64,000 nt of DNA, taken from assembly GCA_021464415.1 (NCBI GenBank), contig JAKCWG010000081.1:21004-85003 (forward strand), given 5' to 3'. Made by a program: the position numbers and the translations under genes. The DNA is from Lonicera japonica. Lineage: Eukaryota > Streptophyta > Magnoliopsida > Dipsacales > Caprifoliaceae. A model generated the notes under the pieces. It was not told the DNA's origin. It worked only from the letters and a program-made list of their open reading frames with translations, and did no database searches. Positions 1 to 10,819 of the stretch are shown here, piece by piece. Numbering within the stretch: the stretch's first letter is position 1; each line of letters opens with the position of its first letter.

Positions 1-424
1 TATGACCTAGGCTATTATTTAGCTGACGGTATGTACACGCGATATGCAACAATTGTCAAAAGTAAGAAAATCCAAGTATAGAGAAGGAGATGGTGTTTTC
101 TAAAGCACAAAAAAATGTACGAAATGATGTAGAACGGGCTTTTGGAATTCTTCAAGCAAAGTTTGCAATCATATGTCAACCAGGGAGGTTGTGGAATGAA
201 GCTGCAGTGAGCACTATAATACAATCATGTATATATTGCACAATATGATTGTTGAAGACGAACGGCGTGTGGAATTGACATGTGAGTATGATCAGATTGA
301 AGAACTACAAGAATTGTATAGGAATCCAACTATCATTTTCAATAAGAACATTGGACGACGAGCTGAGATAACTGATACTAACACGCACAACCGTTCGTGT
401 GCAGATTCAGTGGAACAGATATAG
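1..424 (+). pseudogene. Harbinger DDE transposase, C-terminal remnant
   Basis: Three frames together give the C-terminal part of a plant PIF/Harbinger (DDE_4 type) transposase: YYLADGMYTRYATIVK, then NDVERAFGILQAKFAII, then LHNMIVEDER, ending near position 424 with the usual family tail (DTNTHNRSCADSVEQI). The ADG block normally holds a catalytic Asp, and the ERAFG and LHNMI blocks are family signatures. Family role: cutting and joining element ends at TWA targets. Here an in-frame stop (about 84) and at least two frame changes break it. The 5 prime part is outside the window. Identity is secure; function is lost. Confidence 0.8.
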
Positions 425-933
425 GTCATACATATATATTCTTAAATTAGTTTATTTTAAAGTATGTCTTAATTGGGAGTTTATTTTATGCATTTTAATA
501 GTGTATGTTTTAATTTGAGAGTTTATTTTAATGTTGTAAGTTGAAATTACTAGTTTATTTTATGCAATTTATTTTCGCGTGAGATATTGATATAATTTTA
601 TTATTAACTTATGCAAGTGGTTTTTTGCTAATTGAATGTTATTCTATAGGGATATAATTTCGAGAATCTTTTAATTGATATTTTTAAAAAATTAAAACAA
701 TATTAAATTGACTTACGAAACTTAAATTGCGATACAATTTGTAGAATTAAAAAAAGTATAAAACATTGAGTAAAATGAAATTGACTAAATTTACATAACT
801 TAAAACATAAGAAATAAATTAACAATACACATAATATCGCAGAAAATTAGAGAAATTTTGTGTTTCTTACTGGTTTTGACATCTCTTGTTGAGCAATTCT
901 TGAATTCGATAATTGTAGAGTTCTCGTTGTTGA

Positions 934-1761
934 TCATTCATGCGCGACAAATCCATACTCATTAACATCAATTGCTTCCCCTGCGGCATCTTTTCTCTGT
1001 TTGTCGTGCTCCCACCTTTGCTTCTCGTGCTCTTTTAGCTTTACTAAACGCTCCATTTGGTCTTGCATTTCGTGAAGGTGTTCATGATTTGCTGAAGAAT
1101 TTTTTTTGTATAGCTCCGACATTCTCTTTGCTCTTTCAAGTGATGCACTTTGCACAGACAAACTTTTTTCTTTGTCCTTTTTTTTGTAATTTAGCTTCAT
1201 TTGGCCAGTATGTCTACTTCCGTTGGGGCCTTCGATGTCAATAAGGGAATAGCCGTCTCCAATGTTAATAGATGAACCACGGCTATCACTTAGACTGTAA
1301 GAAGAATGTTGCGTGTTTAACGGCGTTGTACTCAGGTCGAACTTTTTTTGATTTTTTAAAATTTGATAACAATTATCAAATTTAAAAAGTGTTTTTTTCT
1401 CGATTAAGAATGTTCCGCTTCTCTGGACAAATGCATCGACAAAAGTAAAATTTATAGCCATAGTGAAAATTTTAAAAAATTACATATGATTTATAAAAAT
1501 TACCCAATCAACTTCACTTGTTCCGATTTCATGATTTACAAAAATTACCCTGTTAACGTATTGATAGCGCGACTAAAGAGATGATGGCGTTCTTCGAACA
1601 ATAATACCAAATTGTTGGTGGTATATTGCGGATACTGCTTTCCACAATTGGTCATTGGTTTGATTTGCACTGGTTATCGAATCGACGCTAACTTGTGTGT
1701 ATGATCGACAAAGTGCTTCGTCTTTTAGCGGTGTTATATTTGATCCTCGATTTTTAGACAT
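934..1761 (-). pseudogene. Harbinger Myb/SANT-like accessory protein (two pieces)
   Basis: Read on the minus strand, 1761-1573 gives the start of the accessory protein of plant PIF/Harbinger elements: MSKNRGSNITPLKDEALCRS with NQTNDQLWKAVSAIYHQQ, a trihelix Myb/SANT-like segment. The second piece, 1461-934 (175 aa), continues with a linker and a Lys/Glu-rich coiled-coil-like tail (ASLERAKRMSELYKKNSS, ERLVKLKEHEKQRWEHDKQR), resembling NAM-associated C-terminal domains. Family role: helps the transposase enter the nucleus and bind element ends. The pieces are about 110 bp apart with no shared frame, so this is either an intron-split gene or, more likely given the transposase damage, a pseudogene. 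Confident on family, unsure on splicing. Confidence 0.7.
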
Positions 1762-2892
1762 AATTTACTAATAAAAATAAAACTAATATTAATTTTAAAA
1801 AGTAAACAACAAATAAATAATTTTTTCAAATATAAAGTAAATTTGAAATTGTAAACAAAATGATAAAAAAAACTAAAATTTAAAATTGTTGGAGAAAAGT
1901 GAGAAAAAAAACTTGCAAAATAGAAATAAAATGTGAAAAATGAATTTGGGGCTGAAAGGTATATATAGCTGATATTAAAAAATAGACGTTATCTAACGGC
2001 TATTTTTTGAAATACAGAAAATGCCTAGGCCGATTTACTGGCTCTGAGATTATCCCTTAGCCAATACAGTGAATGTCGGCTACATAATTTTTTTTAAAAA
2101 AGAGAGAGTCGTGTTTTGAACATCGACTATGCACAGCCGATGTTCACAACATCGTCTATGGCAAATGTTTGTCCTTTACTATATTTGGCATGGCTCTACC
2201 ATTCCGTTTGCCATTTAACCTTTTTTAAACACTCGCTGCAGGTTTTTTATGGTAAAAGATGGCATATTAGCCATTCGATGGAGATGGTCTTAGCCTTATT
2301 TCTCCTTCCATTCACCACAAACACTCACATTTATCAATCGGTAAGGTCAAAATATTTAACAAGTAAATCCTAAATATATGATGGTATATTTTTCGCTCCT
2401 CCTTCCTTTCAACTCGAACATGCACATCTATGAATTAATATGGGCCCTTCAACTCGAACATTCACATCTATCAACTAATAAGTGCGAGAAAGAGAAATAT
2501 TAGGTTGAATATGCTTTGACCCTCTTAAATTCACAATTTTCAGGCTGAGTTTTTCACTTTACTTTTTAATTTTTTTTTTTAAATGGACTTTGTTCACTTC
2601 TTCACATAACACGATAAAATAACAAAATTAAAACGTACAAAAATAGTGTTAAAGTGATAAACATTTAAGGATTTCTCGTTATGTCATAAAAAAGGCATGA
2701 TTCTCTTTCTTGCTAATAGGTGGAAGTCTTCTTTTTCCGTAACCTAAATGGATTGGTATAGTATTCAACCTAAACATGAGTGGGTACAAATTTTTGATAA
2801 CTTGAGAAAAATAAAACAAAAACAATTAATATTTACTAGAACTAGCTTTAGCCAAATGATTTTAGTATTTCACATAAATTGACATAAAATAA

Positions 2893-3150
2893 ATTCACGT
2901 TAAAGTTTATCTGTTTTTTCACTTTGGTCCTAAAGTTTATTTATTATATTTTGATCCTCAAAGTTTGAGTTAAGTTGCACTTTTATCCAAAAGTGGATGC
3001 CATGTCTCTTTCTTGGATGGAAATTTTTTCAAAATAATGATAGGGAATTTAATTTTCGATGAAGTTAGACATAATTCAAACTTTGTGGACCAAAATTGAA
3101 AAAAATGAAATTTCAAGGGTGTAAAAGGCTAGTTATTCAAAAGTTTGGTT
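2893..3150. repeat. Foldback MITE, copy 1
   Basis: Inverted arms share the words CACTTTGGTCCTAAAGTTTAT and TTTGATCCTCAAAGTTTGAG (left) against the reverse complement of the right arm, roughly 100 bp each. Related copies lie at about 39448-39752 and 40990-41254. The arms resemble MULE-type termini (compare 31209-32479). Ends are approximate. Confidence 0.6.
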
Positions 3151-3217
3151 AAACTTTGACATACATCGACTTTTCCTACAAACTAAGATAAATAAATTTG
3201 ATTAATTTATATAAATG

Positions 3218-3370
3218 GCCTTGTAGTCTAGTAGCATTATCTCTGATCTTGTATTAGAGAGGTCACAAGTCCTTCCACCTTTTGTGGGTGGTTAGTACGT
3301 GATATGTCATGACACGAGACATTGTATTTGTCTCTACAAATTTATGGCTTGCTATATTGCCTTTTTTTTA
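3218..3370 (+). repeat. Possible tRNA-like SINE fragment
   Basis: GCCTTGTAGTCTAGTAGCAT fits a Pol III A box (TAGTCTAGTGG in the unit B copy near 41333). The expected B box is poorly kept. A short 3 prime segment (GACATTGTATTTG) is shared with 41436 and 39873. Weak call. Confidence 0.3.
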
Positions 3371-3944
3371 GGCTTCAATAACCAGATTGAACATGTAGCC
3401 CCCTAATTTATTACAAGAATGAAGCGAATGCCAATTAACCAAAATATTAAATCATTGGTTGCTGTTATGCCTTGTTTCATACCGGATTTTGACTCAAATT
3501 TAACATGATATTTAAGAAGCATAATATGTTTAAATTATAAAAAATATGCATACTATAGTAGTTAGATTTTGTCTCTTGAGTTCGACGAGCCCGCAAGATG
3601 CAAGTTTTAATGGTCAAGCCACAAGTAATAACTTGTGAATTCTCTAACCCCAACGCAGATAACCTGTTTTTGATAGAATTGGGGAAGGTCAAATCAAGGT
3701 GCACACAAACAGGCCGAACATGACCATTTAACCAAACTAAAATATTACATATATATATTGAGAAAGTTGTATCTTTCGATTTTCTTGTCATGTATGAAAA
3801 TTACTACCCAATAATACAAATTATCACCTCAACGATCTTTGAAGCATCTTTGTAGGTGGCTTTAATTTTGAAAGTGGTTCGAGAAGGGGCATGAATTGGG
3901 CTTAAACCCGAGTAAATTTTGTGAATACTCCTTATTTAATCCAC

Positions 3945-4098
3945 CTTTTTTCTTTATTTTTTTAAAAAGGAAACTTTTAAGTTTATTCGCTCTCTTACAA
4001 ATAACTAAGAAACCATTCCCGTCTTAAGAGAGACTCGAATCTCGAGATCTCCTATATTTGGGTGAAAGCCTTCACCATTAGGTTAACTCACTCACTTT
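3945..4098 (-). repeat. tRNA-derived SINE, copy in unit A
   Basis: On the minus strand the head carries an A-box-like TAACCTAATGGTGAAGG and a B-box-like GAGATTCGAGTCTC about 35 nt apart, the spacing of an internal Pol III promoter. The body ends in an A-rich stretch (T-rich on the plus strand, 3945-3970). The same block is in unit B at about 45355-45507, so it was present before the units multiplied. No protein is encoded. Confidence 0.55.
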
Positions 4099-4660
4099 CA
4101 TACTTTAGACCACTTAAGTTTAATCTCGAATCCACAGGTATCTTGCTTAATAGAATTGTAAAATGTGAGAATTCAAAGTTTTGTTCTCTTCCATGGTGGA
4201 TATGCCCTTATTAAGTGAGGAGCCGGCATAGTTCTTACCTTTTAACTCATGTACACCAAAAGAATACAATTTTTGCAGATAAATTTTGTGATCCTAGCCA
4301 CTAGCTGTGGTTTTAGACAGTGACCATTTTAAGTGTGACGGATTTTTTGGCCACGGCCGACCAATGGTCACAGTTTTAGATTGACCATTTTAAGCATAAC
4401 GGATTCCTTGCTCACGGCTCAAACCCAGACCAAAATCACAAATCACAGAGACCCTAGTGTGATTTGTACAACTGAGACATTTCATAGAAACGGTAAAGAT
4501 TTAACATTGGTCACGAACTTTGGACTTAACCTGCCTTGTGTTCCAGATTGTGATCTTCGTGAGGAACAAATGGTCTTGATTTTGAACCATTAATTTTTTC
4601 TTTAAAGAAAAGTTTCGGTTTTCTTCCAAATTTTTACTTGCCAAAAATCATATATATATA

Positions 4661-4957
4661 GGGTCCTTTATGCGGACCATATGGTACGCACCGGGAATTT
4701 TGGCCCACTTATGGGATTAATTTTTTCATTAAATTGGTGGAGTTTCCATGATCATCATCATGGAAATCATCTCCACCAAATTTCATCAAAAACATTTAAA
4801 AATCTTGTAGTTAAACTACTTCCTGGTTAAATTTTTTGATGAAATTTGATGGAGATGAGATACATTAAGGAGATCATTTCCACCAAATTGAATCAAAAAA
4901 TTAATCCCGAAAGTGGGCCAAAATGTCCAATGCGTAACATACTGTCCGAATAAGAAT
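4661..4957. repeat. Foldback MITE with about 90-bp arms, unit A copy
   Basis: The left arm (GGGTCCTTTATGCGGACC, GGGATTAATTTTTTCATTAA) pairs with the right arm (TTAATCCCGAAAGTGGGCC, ACTGTCCGAATAAG). An inner inverted pair, CTCCACCAAATTTCATCAAA against TTTGATGAAATTTGATGGAG, extends the hairpin almost to the centre. The unit C copy is at 50579-51094. The element is flanked by TA-rich sequence, so the target duplication is unclear. Confidence 0.65.
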
Positions 4958-5262
4958 ATATATATATATATATATCACAATCCAGACACACCGAGCCAAT
5001 AGAAAATTCACAAGTATACCATAAAAAAATGTAAACGAACCAAGGAATAAGTTCAACAAGTTAAGTAAGAATAATCCATTGACTACCACAAAATGAAAGA
5101 ACAACCCATTGAATAACAAAAAGTGATCATACTTATACATAGGTCGAAACCCAGATTGATTGAACAGATTTTACAAATGATGGTCGGTTCTGAAAAATCA
5201 CTTCTCGCAACACAAAAATGACCTTTAATGGTGTGCGCTTGTGAGAGTATATATACACATAC

Positions 5263-5266
<4 letters not shown>

Positions 5267-5305
<39 letters not shown>
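5267..5305. repeat. (AG)n microsatellite
   Basis: About 19 uninterrupted AG dinucleotides. Units B and C lack this long tract, so it expanded after duplication. Confidence 0.9.
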
Positions 5306-5308
<3 letters not shown>

Positions 5309-5866
5309 TTGTTTGCTATAGGGAGATGTCTGTTGATTATGTCTTGAAAACTAAACTAGATTCTTAATTTGGGATGTCCAATATAGAATAGTCAGTTCAT
5401 AATTTGGGAATGATGAATTTGTACAAAATTTCCAATCTATCAAGGGAATCGAAAATCATTAACTGTATCCAACCTCAACTTATTTTGATGACTATAAACC
5501 AAACACCTTTTGATCATCCACACACCCAGTAATGGCAACATATAAACAAAGGACAGCAATTAAAAAGATGCCTTTTGAATACCGAACATCTAAAGTTTGA
5601 TGCTTGATCTTAACTCTATACATCATCTATAAAAACTACATCTTATAGATACACAAACACACTCTAAAGCGGACCGTTTGCTCACGGAAAAAGCCTTCAG
5701 TGATGATTTTCTGGCGCTTGAAGTATTTTTGCATGTGGTTCGCAAGCAAAAGTCCACTTTAGAGACGGACTAAAGTCATATATATATATTGATAAGTTTT
5801 AATAGTTACATAATTAGTCTGCAATAGGCAAGCAAGGAAGTGAAACCTCATAAACTGATCCACGCT

Positions 5867-7069
5867 TCAGTCCTCCTCTCCAGATGAAATAGGTTCGACG
5901 TCACTTGTTTGTATTGCTGAAATTTGTTCTCCTTCGAGGAGTAATCCTAAGCTCTCCTTGTAGGTATCGCGATAATATAAGTTATTATGGCAGCCGGCCG
6001 TAAGGTTGGTGCTTTGTCGGGTATTCGGGTTATATGCTACCAGATCATCATCTTTATTCACTAATACCAGTTCGCCATTCTCCCTAAAACCCAACAACTT
6101 CCCAAAACCCATGCCAGAATCAAAACTATATTTTTTACTCCACGACTCTACCACACCATATTTTTTCATCACCCAAATGGAACGAAGGTTGAGATATTTT
6201 TCATATTGAATGACTGAAAGTGAACCCCCAATTACCATGGGATACAAGTTGTGAGTTGCTATGGACACTAAACTTTTCGGCAACATTATCTCGCGAAATA
6301 CCTCTTCAACCGTATCAAACACCATAATCGAATTATTCTCTAGATCATCAACAATATCAAACTCCTCAAACGGATAAACTGACTGAAAATCAGAAGTCAC
6401 CAAGACCGCATGGTTAGCAATCCAGTGCAGAGATCCATTAATAACAGCATTCGAAGGCATGCCGCTGACAATATTATAGGGAGGAGCAGGGGCACTAATG
6501 TGCCTCCAAGCCCCCTCCTTAACTGAATAAATCCTAACTTCATTACTATGGGATCCATCGCCCATTCGTTCATATCTAATATTGACAACCTTGTAATCAT
6601 TAGTTTTTGGATTAAACCCCAATGCACTAACATTCCTATGTTTCACGTCGAACCTGAATAGGGACTCGCCAAGAACCAGCTTTCTTCTAATGGAAGGATT
6701 CCATAGACCTTGAAAGACAGAACAAGAGACAAGAAACAAGCCATTACAAGAAGTGCAGCACAACTGTGCTGGAATGGTAAATGGGTAATCAATTCCTATA
6801 CTCTCGTCATCTACGCATAACATTTCGCTATCAAAATCAATAGGATAGACTTTGTTTCTTTTATTTACAGGGCCCGTCCAGGGCATGGCGAGTATTCGAG
6901 TATTGTGATCCGAAGAAGCATCGAGTTGGTGAGTGTGAATGTCGATGAAATTAGGGCTTGAAATTAGAGAACGCCATGATTTACATACGCACCTGAATCG
7001 AAGAAGAGACTTTGGAGGCAGCCATGAGAGGATATTAACTATGATTTCAGTAGGAATATAGTCAGACAT
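5867..7069 (-). CDS. F-box protein with FBA-type domain (intact copy A)
   Basis: Encodes about 400 aa, the usual length for plant F-box/FBA (CPR1-like, F-box/kelch-repeat annotated) proteins. I chose the ATG at 7069 (MSDYIPTEI) because copies B and C share it; a start 10 codons upstream exists only here and in part of C. Residues about 4-48 are the F-box (IPTEIIVNILSWLPPKSLLR, then CVCKSWRSLISSPNF). The rest shows F-box-associated motifs: LWNPSIRRKLVL, ALGFNPKTNDYKVVNI, VRIYSVKEGAWRHIS, VINGSLHWIANH, NSIMVFDTVEEVFREIMLP and ENGELVLVNKDDDLVAYNP. In the family the F-box binds SKP1 in an SCF ubiquitin ligase and the C-terminal part binds the substrate; the substrate here is unknown. There is no intron, signal peptide or membrane segment. 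Only about 143 bp of its own upstream DNA remains before a copia LTR (7212). Of the three copies this is the only unbroken one. Confidence 0.9.
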   Translation of the reverse strand: MSDYIPTEIIVNILSWLPPKSLLRFRCVCKSWRSLISSPNFIDIHTHQLDASSDHNTRILAMPWTGPVNKRNKVYPIDFDSEMLCVDDESIGIDYPFTIPAQLCCTSCNGLFLVSCSVFQGLWNPSIRRKLVLGESLFRFDVKHRNVSALGFNPKTNDYKVVNIRYERMGDGSHSNEVRIYSVKEGAWRHISAPAPPYNIVSGMPSNAVINGSLHWIANHAVLVTSDFQSVYPFEEFDIVDDLENNSIMVFDTVEEVFREIMLPKSLVSIATHNLYPMVIGGSLSVIQYEKYLNLRSIWVMKKYGVVESWSKKYSFDSGMGFGKLLGFRENGELVLVNKDDDLVAYNPNTRQSTNLTAGCHNNLYYRDTYKESLGLLLEGEQISAIQTSDVEPISSGEED

Positions 7070-7212
7070 TTTTGTGTGTTTATAGAGAGACAAAATCAAA
7101 AATAGCTAAATTTGGGGAGATGAAATGAGTAGTTTATGAACTGATTGATTGTGAGAGTGGATCATCAGTGTAAAAGAGAAAGGATTGCTGTGGTGAAGAC
7201 AGTAAAGATTCG
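7070..7212 (-). promoter_or_regulatory. Residual native upstream region of F-box A
   Basis: This stretch aligns with the upstream flanks of copies B (49902 on) and C (55819 on), including GATTGCTGTGGTG and GTAAA. The homology resumes only at 20728 (GTAAACCCTAGAA), so distal promoter sequence sits 13.5 kb away. Confidence 0.6.
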
Positions 7213-7280
7213 AAGTTACGAGTTAGGACAATTAACGAAAACAGAATGAATTTATTAGATGTATGGTATAAAATCTAGGA

Positions 7281-7631
7281 TTTATAATGGGCGGTGAGGT
7301 TAGCATCTCAAAAATATTTGGTAATACTCTTACTTTAATTCGGTCATTTGCCATTGAGTAAAGTGTTTATTATTCGGTTGTTGAGGACCGAATATAAATC
7401 TATATACTCAGCTCTTGACAATCGAATAAGGCATTTTCAAGTTTTTTCAAATTTTATACTCGGTTCTTGACAATCGAGTAAAGCATTTTCAAGTTTTTTT
7501 AAAATTTTTGCAAGTTTATATTCGGTTATTCGCAACCGAATAACGTATACGTTGTTCGGTTGCGAAGGACCGAATTAAAGTAGGAGTGTTTTCAAGAGAT
7601 TTTGAAAGTGCCAACATCACTACTTTTATAA
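7281..7631. mobile_element. Inverted-repeat MITE built of small palindromes
   Basis: Outer arms match over more than 100 bp (left ACTCTTACTTTAATTCGGTC, right GACCGAATTAAAGTAGGAGT). Inside are five 22-bp imperfect palindromes of type ATTCGGTTNTTNNCAACCGAAT at about 7373, 7407, 7462, 7521 and 7555. The element interrupts the 5 prime LTR; the 3 prime LTR is uninterrupted at the matching place (about 18015). No clear target duplication was found. Confidence 0.6.
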
Positions 7632-8028
7632 TAAATTAGTTATATAGTTTAATTTAAAATATATATAGTAGATTGGGTTAAATTTACGATTAAAAAGTTT
7701 TTAATATAAATTTATTTTTATTGAATTTTACTTAAATTTGAAAAGCCTGGTCAATACATAATATTTTTTTTATGTTTATCGTGTTTAATAAAATTATTTT
7801 TGAAATTTGGGTTAAATTGAACTTCAAACTAATTTAATGTTTTGAAATAAAATTAATAAAAAGTAATAAAATTTTTAAATAAAATCAAAAGGTAAGATGG
7901 AAAAATTAAAAGCCTGAAAAAATCAAAAAAAAAATCTCTTTAAAAAAAAAGCCGCCGACAACTCCTTTTAAATGGGGCCAAGCTATTTTTACTACCCTAG
8001 CTCTTTGACAGGTGTAAAGCAATAATTA

Positions 8029-8458
8029 CAACATTTCTAGTAAGCATTGTAAAATTATTGTTTAACTCTTACAGAAGTGAGTTTTATAAGAAAAATTTAC
8101 ATAAATTTATTAATTTTCTGATATTTAATATTAATTTTTATTTGTAAAAAAAAAATAGTCCAATAGAAAATAACCATCTAAAGAATAACAAATTACACAA
8201 ACGAAGAGTAAGAATAAGTGGGTGGAGAGAAAATGTGAATAGTGTGATTGAGTTAATGACAAAAAAGAATGAGTGGATGAAAAAAGAATCATATTTGGTT
8301 GTGTAAATTGGATGTGCAAAATATATAACCGTTATACACAAGAATTTAGTTGGCATTGATTTTACAAAACCATTGGAGTAATAAAAAATTTACACAATGT
8401 GTACATTTTATAGAATACTGAATTTGCTATTTTTACACAGCCCCCATTGGAGATGCTT
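8029..8458. mobile_element. PIF/Harbinger-type MITE, TTA target
   Basis: The 3 prime LTR at 18470-18500 is the empty site (GCAATAATTA then GGAGGGTAGCTCG). Here 430 bp lie between two TTA copies (8026-8028 and 8459-8461). The right end, CCCCCATTGGAGATGCTT, is a typical Harbinger terminus; the left end is a decayed inverted match. Non-coding. Confidence 0.75.
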
Positions 8459-9313
8459 TTAGGAACGCAACTTGTTCATAAATTTAGATCGGTACAATCT
8501 TGCATAACTCGAATCGATTCAGCACAAATTCTGCCAAAGAATTAAATTCTTTATTTTCAGATCAATCTACGATTTTTGAGTTGTATCGGTTTGGCACATA
8601 TTTTCATCTTAATTTTTTTTAATTTTTTTAACATATTTTTAAAAAAAACTCTGACTCTATATTTTTTCTATATATATAACACCATTATTTAAGGTAAAAA
8701 ATACACTATTTTAAATAACTTTTTTGAACATAAAAAATTATCCAAACACTAAAATCAATTTTTAAGAGTTTTAAAATACCACCTAAATTTTGTTTACATG
8801 CCATAAAAGATCTTATTGTTCTTCTAATTTAAAAAATAGGGTTTCAAATATTTGCGATCCTGTAGGAGTGTCTTCGATTGTGATCGGAGATGGGGTGAGC
8901 TAAGTGGCTAATTTGCTATAAGGGAGATCGCAGATAAGGGGTGAAAGATTGTGATCAAGTGCGTAAAAGGAGACGACTGATAAGCTAGAAAAAGCGAAAT
9001 TTTGTAGTTGGATTTTACGTTTAAAGAATTGACAGAACTATTGCGTAAATTTGTGGAAAAAACAATTTTTGTAACTCATCGAGTCTATAATTCCGTTTTG
9101 ATAATAGTGAAGGACAATCAGTTAGTTCTAAGGATTAGTCTTACGCAAGTAGGAATAACTCGTAAATTTCTTGTGCTGTATTGTTTTTGTGTGATTACTT
9201 GATTGATATAATTGCCAAAAAATACAAAACAGGATTTCAATAGTACTAAAATTAGATTAAATCTAGGGTTTTAATTTCTCCTATCAAATCTCAAATTTTT
9301 TTTGATAAAAAAC

Positions 9314-10669
9314 CACTGTTCTAAAACATGGGAATCAATTGGCGAGGTGGGGAGTTTTCAATTACTCGGGAATTAATCAAAAAAAATTAAATAGGGTATA
9401 TTTTAATATAAACTAGGGTATACCAGTGCCATCTGGTACGGTAAAATAATAGAATAAAAAAGAGTAACTTACTCTAAATTTAAATATACAAAGGTCATTA
9501 ATTTATTTCAACAAATATCAACAGAAAATGTAAAAATAATCTAACAATTTATGGATTCTTAAATGTTACTCAATAATTTTTCTTGATTTCTTTACATAAT
9601 TTTACAGTCATGATGGATCTTGTTTAATTGATATTGATTAGTATATTTTAAAAATTAAGTTTTTATTAAATTTTTTATTTTAAGTTATATCATTTTTAGT
9701 ATAGACAAAATTATTAGTTTATGAGAGTTTATTGTGTATATATTATTAGTGTAAGTGTTTTAACTTTGATGTAACATCTTGATGTGTGTTTAAAACTCAT
9801 TTAAGGGTGTAAAACTAATGCACACTATAACATGTGTATTTTTAGCCATTATATTCTTATACTTTTTAAATCAAACTTGATATTTTATAATATAAATAAT
9901 ATTCTAAATAATATAATATGATCAAATATTTTAATATAAACAATATAAAAAAGATTAAAAGATTTTTAAAAAAAATCCAAAAATAAAGAGTTAGTAAATA
10001 AATTAGAAAAAAAAAGGGTACAAAAAATAAAAGGTGAAATTTTGACCGATGGATTAAGGCCCAAACCGACTATGAAACTTAAAAATTATAAGGGACCATT
10101 ACAAATTAATGAGGAGATGGGTTATCCCCTTGATGGTACAACCTTGGAAACATAATCCATGCCAGCACTATACAATTAATTTGAATCTTCCACACTCAAC
10201 CCATCCACAACAGACAAGCAAAGGGAATTCAGGGAAAGGACGCAAACACCTTGGAGCTTGCACCCGATTGACACCAAGGATCCATCACCAAAAATAATTT
10301 TGCTGTCAAAACCACTTTTGTTCTCTTCTACTTCTCGTACATAAAAGCTTTTCTTCATCCAATTTTTTTGCTACAAAATGAGTATACATATTTGTTGAAG
10401 GAACCAAAGAGATAAAGCCTCTTTAACTCACATAAATGCAAGTTTTTTCTCTTCTTCTTTGTCTTCCCCTTTTTTTAAAAAAAATAAAAAATTTATATTC
10501 ACTGAGTCTCACAACTCGCGAGTAATCGGTGAGTTTTACAGAGTAAAGTCTAAGTTTTTCACTGACTGAGTAAAGCCTACCAAGTAGGCATACTCCTCGA
10601 CTCGCTTTGCTGGCAAGTGCTGAGTAATCGGTGAGTTTTCGATCCCACTCAGCGAGTTTTAGAACACTG
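9314..10669. mobile_element. hAT-like non-autonomous element
   Basis: Terminal inverted repeats CACTGTTCTAAAAC (left) and GTTTTAGAACACTG (right) fit plant hAT ends. Flanking 8-mers TAAAAAAC and ATATAAAC are a decayed 8-bp target duplication. The matching point of the 3 prime LTR (GATAAAAACCCTAAAATTAG at about 20675) is uninterrupted. The right third has repeated GAGTAATCGGTGAGTTTT words. No transposase is visible. Confidence 0.7.
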
Positions 10670-10720
10670 ATATAAACCTTAAAATCAAATTAGGCAATAC
10701 GATCCTTGATTTTTTCATCA

Positions 10721-10734
10721 ATTGGTATCATATG
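10721..10734 (+). promoter_or_regulatory. Primer-binding site of the copia element
   Basis: ATTGGTATCATATG directly after the LTR matches the first eight bases of the plant initiator Met-tRNA primer site (TGGTATCAGAGC) and then degrades. Confidence 0.6.
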
Positions 10735-10819
10735 AGGTTTCCTTAATTTGCTAGGATTTGCATCTAGGTTGATTTGCGTCGACTTGTTTGCTTTGTTTTA
10801 TTTGATTTGTTTTGTTTTC

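Larger units (their letters stand above)
1..2289. mobile_element. PIF/Harbinger DNA transposon, right part
   Basis: The transposase tail (plus strand) and the Myb/SANT-like accessory ORF (minus strand) face each other, as expected for a two-gene PIF/Harbinger element. The right end reads GATGGAGATGGTC followed by TTA at 2290-2292. Unit B at 40379-40381 has the same flank (TTA then GCCCTATTTCTCC) without the element, so TTA is the target site and 2289 the last base. The terminal motif (CATCTCC on the other strand) is shared with the MITE at 8029-8458. The left end lies outside the window. Both genes are broken, so this copy cannot act by itself. Confidence 0.75.
2293..7212. repeat. Segmental duplication unit A (left part)
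   Basis: Sequence from TTAGCC at 2290 onward recurs in unit B (40379-41790, then 45168-45892, then 47307-49950) and, from the 4270 region on, in unit C (50225 onward). Shared landmarks are the CGAACATTCACATCTATCAA stretch, a tRNA-like block, the GTGACCATTTTAAGTGTGAC stretch, the foldback at 4661 and the F-box gene. The unit resumes at 20728 after a large copia insertion. Confidence 0.85.
7213..10720 (+). repeat. 5 prime LTR of the copia element (three insertions inside)
   Basis: It aligns with the 3 prime LTR in blocks: 7213-7280, 7632-8028, 8459-9313 and 10670-10720. Gaps are filled by MITEs at 7281-7631 and 8029-8458 and an hAT-like element at 9314-10669. Shared landmarks include CCATAAAAGATC, GGAGATCG, AATTGACRGRACTATTGCGT and AGGCAATAYGATCC. 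Confidence 0.75.

Noticed and set aside
4021..4098. A functional tRNA gene on the minus strand
   Set aside because: A and B box matches are present but no cloverleaf can be closed and the block is repeated with an A-rich tail, as in a SINE.
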